64,000 bases of DNA from Steroidobacter agaridevorans (lineage in GTDB: Bacteria > Pseudomonadota > Gammaproteobacteria > Steroidobacterales > Steroidobacteraceae), in the NCBI RefSeq assembly GCF_009932555.1, contig NZ_BLJO01000002.1, forward strand, positions 231,220 through 295,219, read 5' to 3'. Shown here piece by piece: positions 61,669 to 64,000 of this stretch. The position numbers and the translations under genes are program-made. The notes beneath the pieces were generated by a model that searched no databases, was not told the origin of the DNA, and was given only the letters and a program-made list of their open reading frames with translations. The stretch's first letter is position 1, and each line of letters opens with the position of its first letter.

Positions 61669-62676
61669 ATGCTCGATCACGGCCGAAGAGTATTCATCCA
61701 AGGATTGATCTCAGCCGCCGCCGCGGGATCGGGCATGTCGCTCGTGTGCCATGCGGCGGCGGTACAGGCTCAATCTGCGCCGCCCTTGGCGGAAGTCGAT
61801 CCTGTCGTCGACAGCTTGCAGATCATCTCGACGGGGCATGAGTGGACGGAAGGCCCGCTTTGGGTCGGCGACCAGAACGGCTATCTGCTGTTCTCCGATG
61901 TGCCTGGCAACACGATCCATCGCTGGGACGGGCATTCGACTGCGGTGTTCCTGCGCCCGTCCGGTTATGCCGGTACGCCTATTCCGTCCACCATTCGCGA
62001 AGGCGGCTCGAACGGACTGGCGCTCGGTCGTGGTGGCCTGCTCATCGCCGATAGCGGCAACCGCTGCGTTTCGGCGATCGATCTCGAGACGCGGCAACGG
62101 ACCGTGCTTGTCGATCGCTATCGAGGCAGGCGGTTCAACAGTCCGAACGATCTGCTGGTTGCAAACAACGGCGATATTTATTTCACCGACCCGCCCTACG
62201 GTCTGGCGGGCGTCGTGGATTCTCCGCTTCGCGAGCTCACGTTTACCGGCGTCTTCAGGATCACGCCGGACAATCAGGTGCACTTGATCACCGACGCGCT
62301 GTTCCCGAACGGCATTGCGTTGTCGCCCGATCAGCGCACGCTGTATGCCACGGATCGCACGGGATGGATTGCCATCGAGCTCGACGCGCAATCGCAGGCT
62401 GCAAGGCGGAGTGTGCTCGTCGCATCTTCATCTGTCGGCGGCGGTGGCGACGGCATGAAGACCGATGCAAGTGGCAATCTCTGGTGCAGCGGCCCGGGCG
62501 GCGTTCACGTGTTTTCTCGCCTGGGACACCCTATCGGCCACATTCGTGTAGCGGGGCGCACGTCGAACTGCGCCTTCGGTGCGGATGGGTACATCTACAT
62601 CACCAACGCGCAGCAAGTCGTGCGCGGCAAGATCAGCGAACGCTTTGCTCGGATCGCCCGCACGGCCGGGCAGTGA
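61669..62676 (+). CDS. SMP-30/gluconolactonase family lactonase, exported
   Basis: A 335-aa six-bladed propeller lactonase. Metal ligands are visible as WTEGPLWVGD (Glu), FNSPNDLLVANNG (Asn) and GGDGMKTDASGN (Asp). A signal segment is present at residues 6-34 (GRRVFIQGLISAAAAG), twin-arginine-like, so it works outside the cytoplasm. It would hydrolyse a sugar lactone made by a periplasmic dehydrogenase. Starts eight bases after the FAH-family stop; the frame opens much earlier within that gene but not as signal sequence. Confidence 0.88.
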   Translation: MLDHGRRVFIQGLISAAAAGSGMSLVCHAAAVQAQSAPPLAEVDPVVDSLQIISTGHEWTEGPLWVGDQNGYLLFSDVPGNTIHRWDGHSTAVFLRPSGYAGTPIPSTIREGGSNGLALGRGGLLIADSGNRCVSAIDLETRQRTVLVDRYRGRRFNSPNDLLVANNGDIYFTDPPYGLAGVVDSPLRELTFTGVFRITPDNQVHLITDALFPNGIALSPDQRTLYATDRTGWIAIELDAQSQAARRSVLVASSSVGGGGDGMKTDASGNLWCSGPGGVHVFSRLGHPIGHIRVAGRTSNCAFGADGYIYITNAQQVVRGKISERFARIARTAGQ

Positions 62677-62744
62677 CCGCAACGAGCTGCCGGGCGCTCG
62701 AAGAAAGTATCGATTCACAACTCTCCGGTTTCTCAGGGGCGCGG

Positions 62745-64000
62745 ATGTCCAGATCGCCGAGGGGCCCAGCGGCCGTGTTGATCATTGCGATGTTGGCAGC
62801 GCCGGGAGCGCTGGGTTCCGTCGAGGATGCGAAACCCCCCGGGCAAAGCTCCCAAGCCAAAACATCCAACGAAGTCTTTCGCCAGAAGTTCGTGGAGCAT
62901 TGTTCGAGTTGCCACGGCATGGATCTCGCGGGCGGCCGTGCGCCGAGCCTGTTCGATCAGACGTTGTTGGAGAGCCGTACCGATGAGGCGCTTCATCATA
63001 CGATCGACGCAGGCAGGCCCGCCGCGGGAATGCCTGCTTTCAAGGGTGTGCTGAGCGACGATGAAATCTGGCACCTCATCCAGTTCCTGCGCACTTCGGC
63101 GGGGGCGATGAAGGGCAAGCGGCCCTTCGTCGAATCACCCAACAATCGCATCGTCGATAGCGCGAAACAAAAATTCCGTCTGGAGGTTGTCGCCGCCGGA
63201 CTGGAAGTACCTTGGGGAATGGCGCTCCTGCCGGACGGCCGCTTGCTGGTAACGGAACGTCCCGGCCGTTTGCGCATCATCGAAAACGGTCGGCTCTTGC
63301 AGAAGCCAGTCGCGGGCACACCAACGGTGCGGGTGGGCCACGACGCGGGGATGTTCGACGTCGCAGTACATCCGGATTACCGCCGCAATGGATGGATTTA
63401 TCTGTCTTACGCCGAAACGCTCCCCGGATATGTGGCGCCGCCGCCTTCTGGCGACGCACCTGCGCCAATTCCACCTTCGATGACGGTCGTCGTGCGCGGC
63501 AAGCTCGACGGCGATGAATGGGTGCAAACTCAGACGATCTTCCGGGCGCCCCCCGCGCTCTATACTTCGAGCGGTGTTCACTACGGTTCACGCTTCACGT
63601 TCGACCGTGCCGGACATCTGTTCTTCTCGATCGGGGATCGCGGCTCGATCTCCGCTGCGCAGGATCTGTCGACGCCGATTGGCAAGATCCACCGCGTCAA
63701 CGACGATGGTTCTGTTCCCTCCGACAATCCATTTGTCCACACGCATGGGGCCGTCCCGACCACCTGGAGTTACGGCCATCGCAACCCGCAGGGTTTTGCG
63801 TGGGATCCAGTCACAGGACTGCTCTGGGCATCCGAGCATGGTCCGGGCGGTGGCGACGAGATCAACATCATCGAGCGCGGCAGGAACTACGGCTGGGGCG
63901 TGATCACGATGGGCAGACAACCGGGGATCGACCAACGCGCCGAGTCAGGCATGGAACAGCCGATCGTTTATTACACGCCATCCATCGCTCCCAGCGGGAT
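62745..64000 (+). CDS. Cytochrome c-fused PQQ sugar dehydrogenase (partial)
   Basis: At least 418 aa, continuing past the window end. After a signal segment (residues 10-24, AVLIIAMLAAPGALG) comes a haem c domain (CSSCHGMDLAGG near residue 50, axial Met in GMPAF), then a soluble-aldose-dehydrogenase propeller: LEVPWGMALLPDGRLLVTER, HPDYRRNGWIYLSYAE, GSRFTFDRAGHLFFSIGDRG, WSYGHRNPQGFAWDP and SEHGPGGGDEINI, the PQQ/calcium-binding segments. It would oxidise aldoses to lactones and pass electrons straight to its own haem. CAGGGG lies six bases before the ATG. Last visible gene of the cluster. Confidence 0.88.
   Translation, partial: MSRSPRGPAAVLIIAMLAAPGALGSVEDAKPPGQSSQAKTSNEVFRQKFVEHCSSCHGMDLAGGRAPSLFDQTLLESRTDEALHHTIDAGRPAAGMPAFKGVLSDDEIWHLIQFLRTSAGAMKGKRPFVESPNNRIVDSAKQKFRLEVVAAGLEVPWGMALLPDGRLLVTERPGRLRIIENGRLLQKPVAGTPTVRVGHDAGMFDVAVHPDYRRNGWIYLSYAETLPGYVAPPPSGDAPAPIPPSMTVVVRGKLDGDEWVQTQTIFRAPPALYTSSGVHYGSRFTFDRAGHLFFSIGDRGSISAAQDLSTPIGKIHRVNDDGSVPSDNPFVHTHGAVPTTWSYGHRNPQGFAWDPVTGLLWASEHGPGGGDEINIIERGRNYGWGVITMGRQPGIDQRAESGMEQPIVYYTPSIAPSG

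Noticed and set aside
1-64000. CRISPR arrays, tRNA or rRNA genes, insertion sequences
   Set aside because: I scanned for spaced direct repeats, cloverleaf-like segments and transposase motifs and found none; a covariance-model search could still find a divergent small RNA.

Overview
The window looks like chromosomal DNA of a GC-rich gammaproteobacterium. Evidence: a fabD-fabG-acpP-fabF-pabB-pabC-mltG-tmk-holB-pilZ run in the usual gammaproteobacterial order, a type II secretion (T2SS) minor-pseudopilin operon facing a rhombosortase, a class II DAHP synthase, a YbiI-type zinc-finger protein and a fused AddAB-like nuclease/helicase pair. The mix (saccharopine-type lysine catabolism, quinoprotein dehydrogenases, GlyGly-CTERM processing) resembles the Steroidobacteraceae/Nevskiales/Xanthomonadales side of the class. 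That placement is inference from gene content; no database was searched. I found no rRNA, tRNA, CRISPR array, insertion sequence or integrase.

Layout. 1-8.4 kb is mixed: the end of hrpA, a DUF1772 membrane protein, a selenium-binding-protein (methanethiol oxidase) homologue with a coupled membrane protein, a secreted acetolactate decarboxylase divergent from a LysR regulator, an M23-type peptidase, a serine hydrolase apparently frameshifted away from a TPR domain, and a glutathione S-transferase. An orphan CdiI-like immunity gene lies at 8.7-9.1 kb. 9.3-23 kb is amino-acid and acyl metabolism: a lysine-catabolic operon (saccharopine dehydrogenase, aminoadipate-semialdehyde dehydrogenase, ketopantoate-reductase-like gene), class II DAHP synthase, ilvD, HMG-CoA lyase, a GntR/FCD regulator, peroxiredoxin, etfBA, a maleate-isomerase/arylmalonate-decarboxylase relative and an alanine-type aminotransferase. 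23-29 kb is a DNA-repair nuclease/helicase pair. 29.1-30.9 kb holds two small secreted proteins and a TerB-like protein. 30.9-36.9 kb is gspHIJKLMN and the divergent rhombosortase.

37-46 kb is the fatty-acid/folate/cell-wall/replication housekeeping run ending in pilZ. 45.9-50.8 kb has a cNMP-binding/rhodanese fusion, a FadJ-like beta-oxidation enzyme, an EEP-family hydrolase, a lone TIR-like protein and an unknown conserved protein. 51.2-55.7 kb starts with ybiI, whose ribosome binding site can be hidden in a hairpin, and continues with a cassette of four genes I do not recognise: a pentapeptide-repeat membrane protein, a 101-aa protein, a secreted protein and a 114-aa helical protein.

56-64 kb is a co-directional catabolic cluster: an ACS-type MFS importer, an exported TIM-barrel isomerase-like protein, a PQQ dehydrogenase with a C-terminal haem, a fumarylacetoacetate-hydrolase-family enzyme, an SMP-30 lactonase and a haem-fused PQQ sugar dehydrogenase running off the end. 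Together these suggest exported oxidation of a sugar or sugar acid to a lactone, hydrolysis, uptake and cleavage of the keto-acid product. Within it, an 88-nt leader plus the first codons of the FAH-family gene occurs a second time in front of the PQQ dehydrogenase gene. I consider that the clearest previously unremarked structure in the window.
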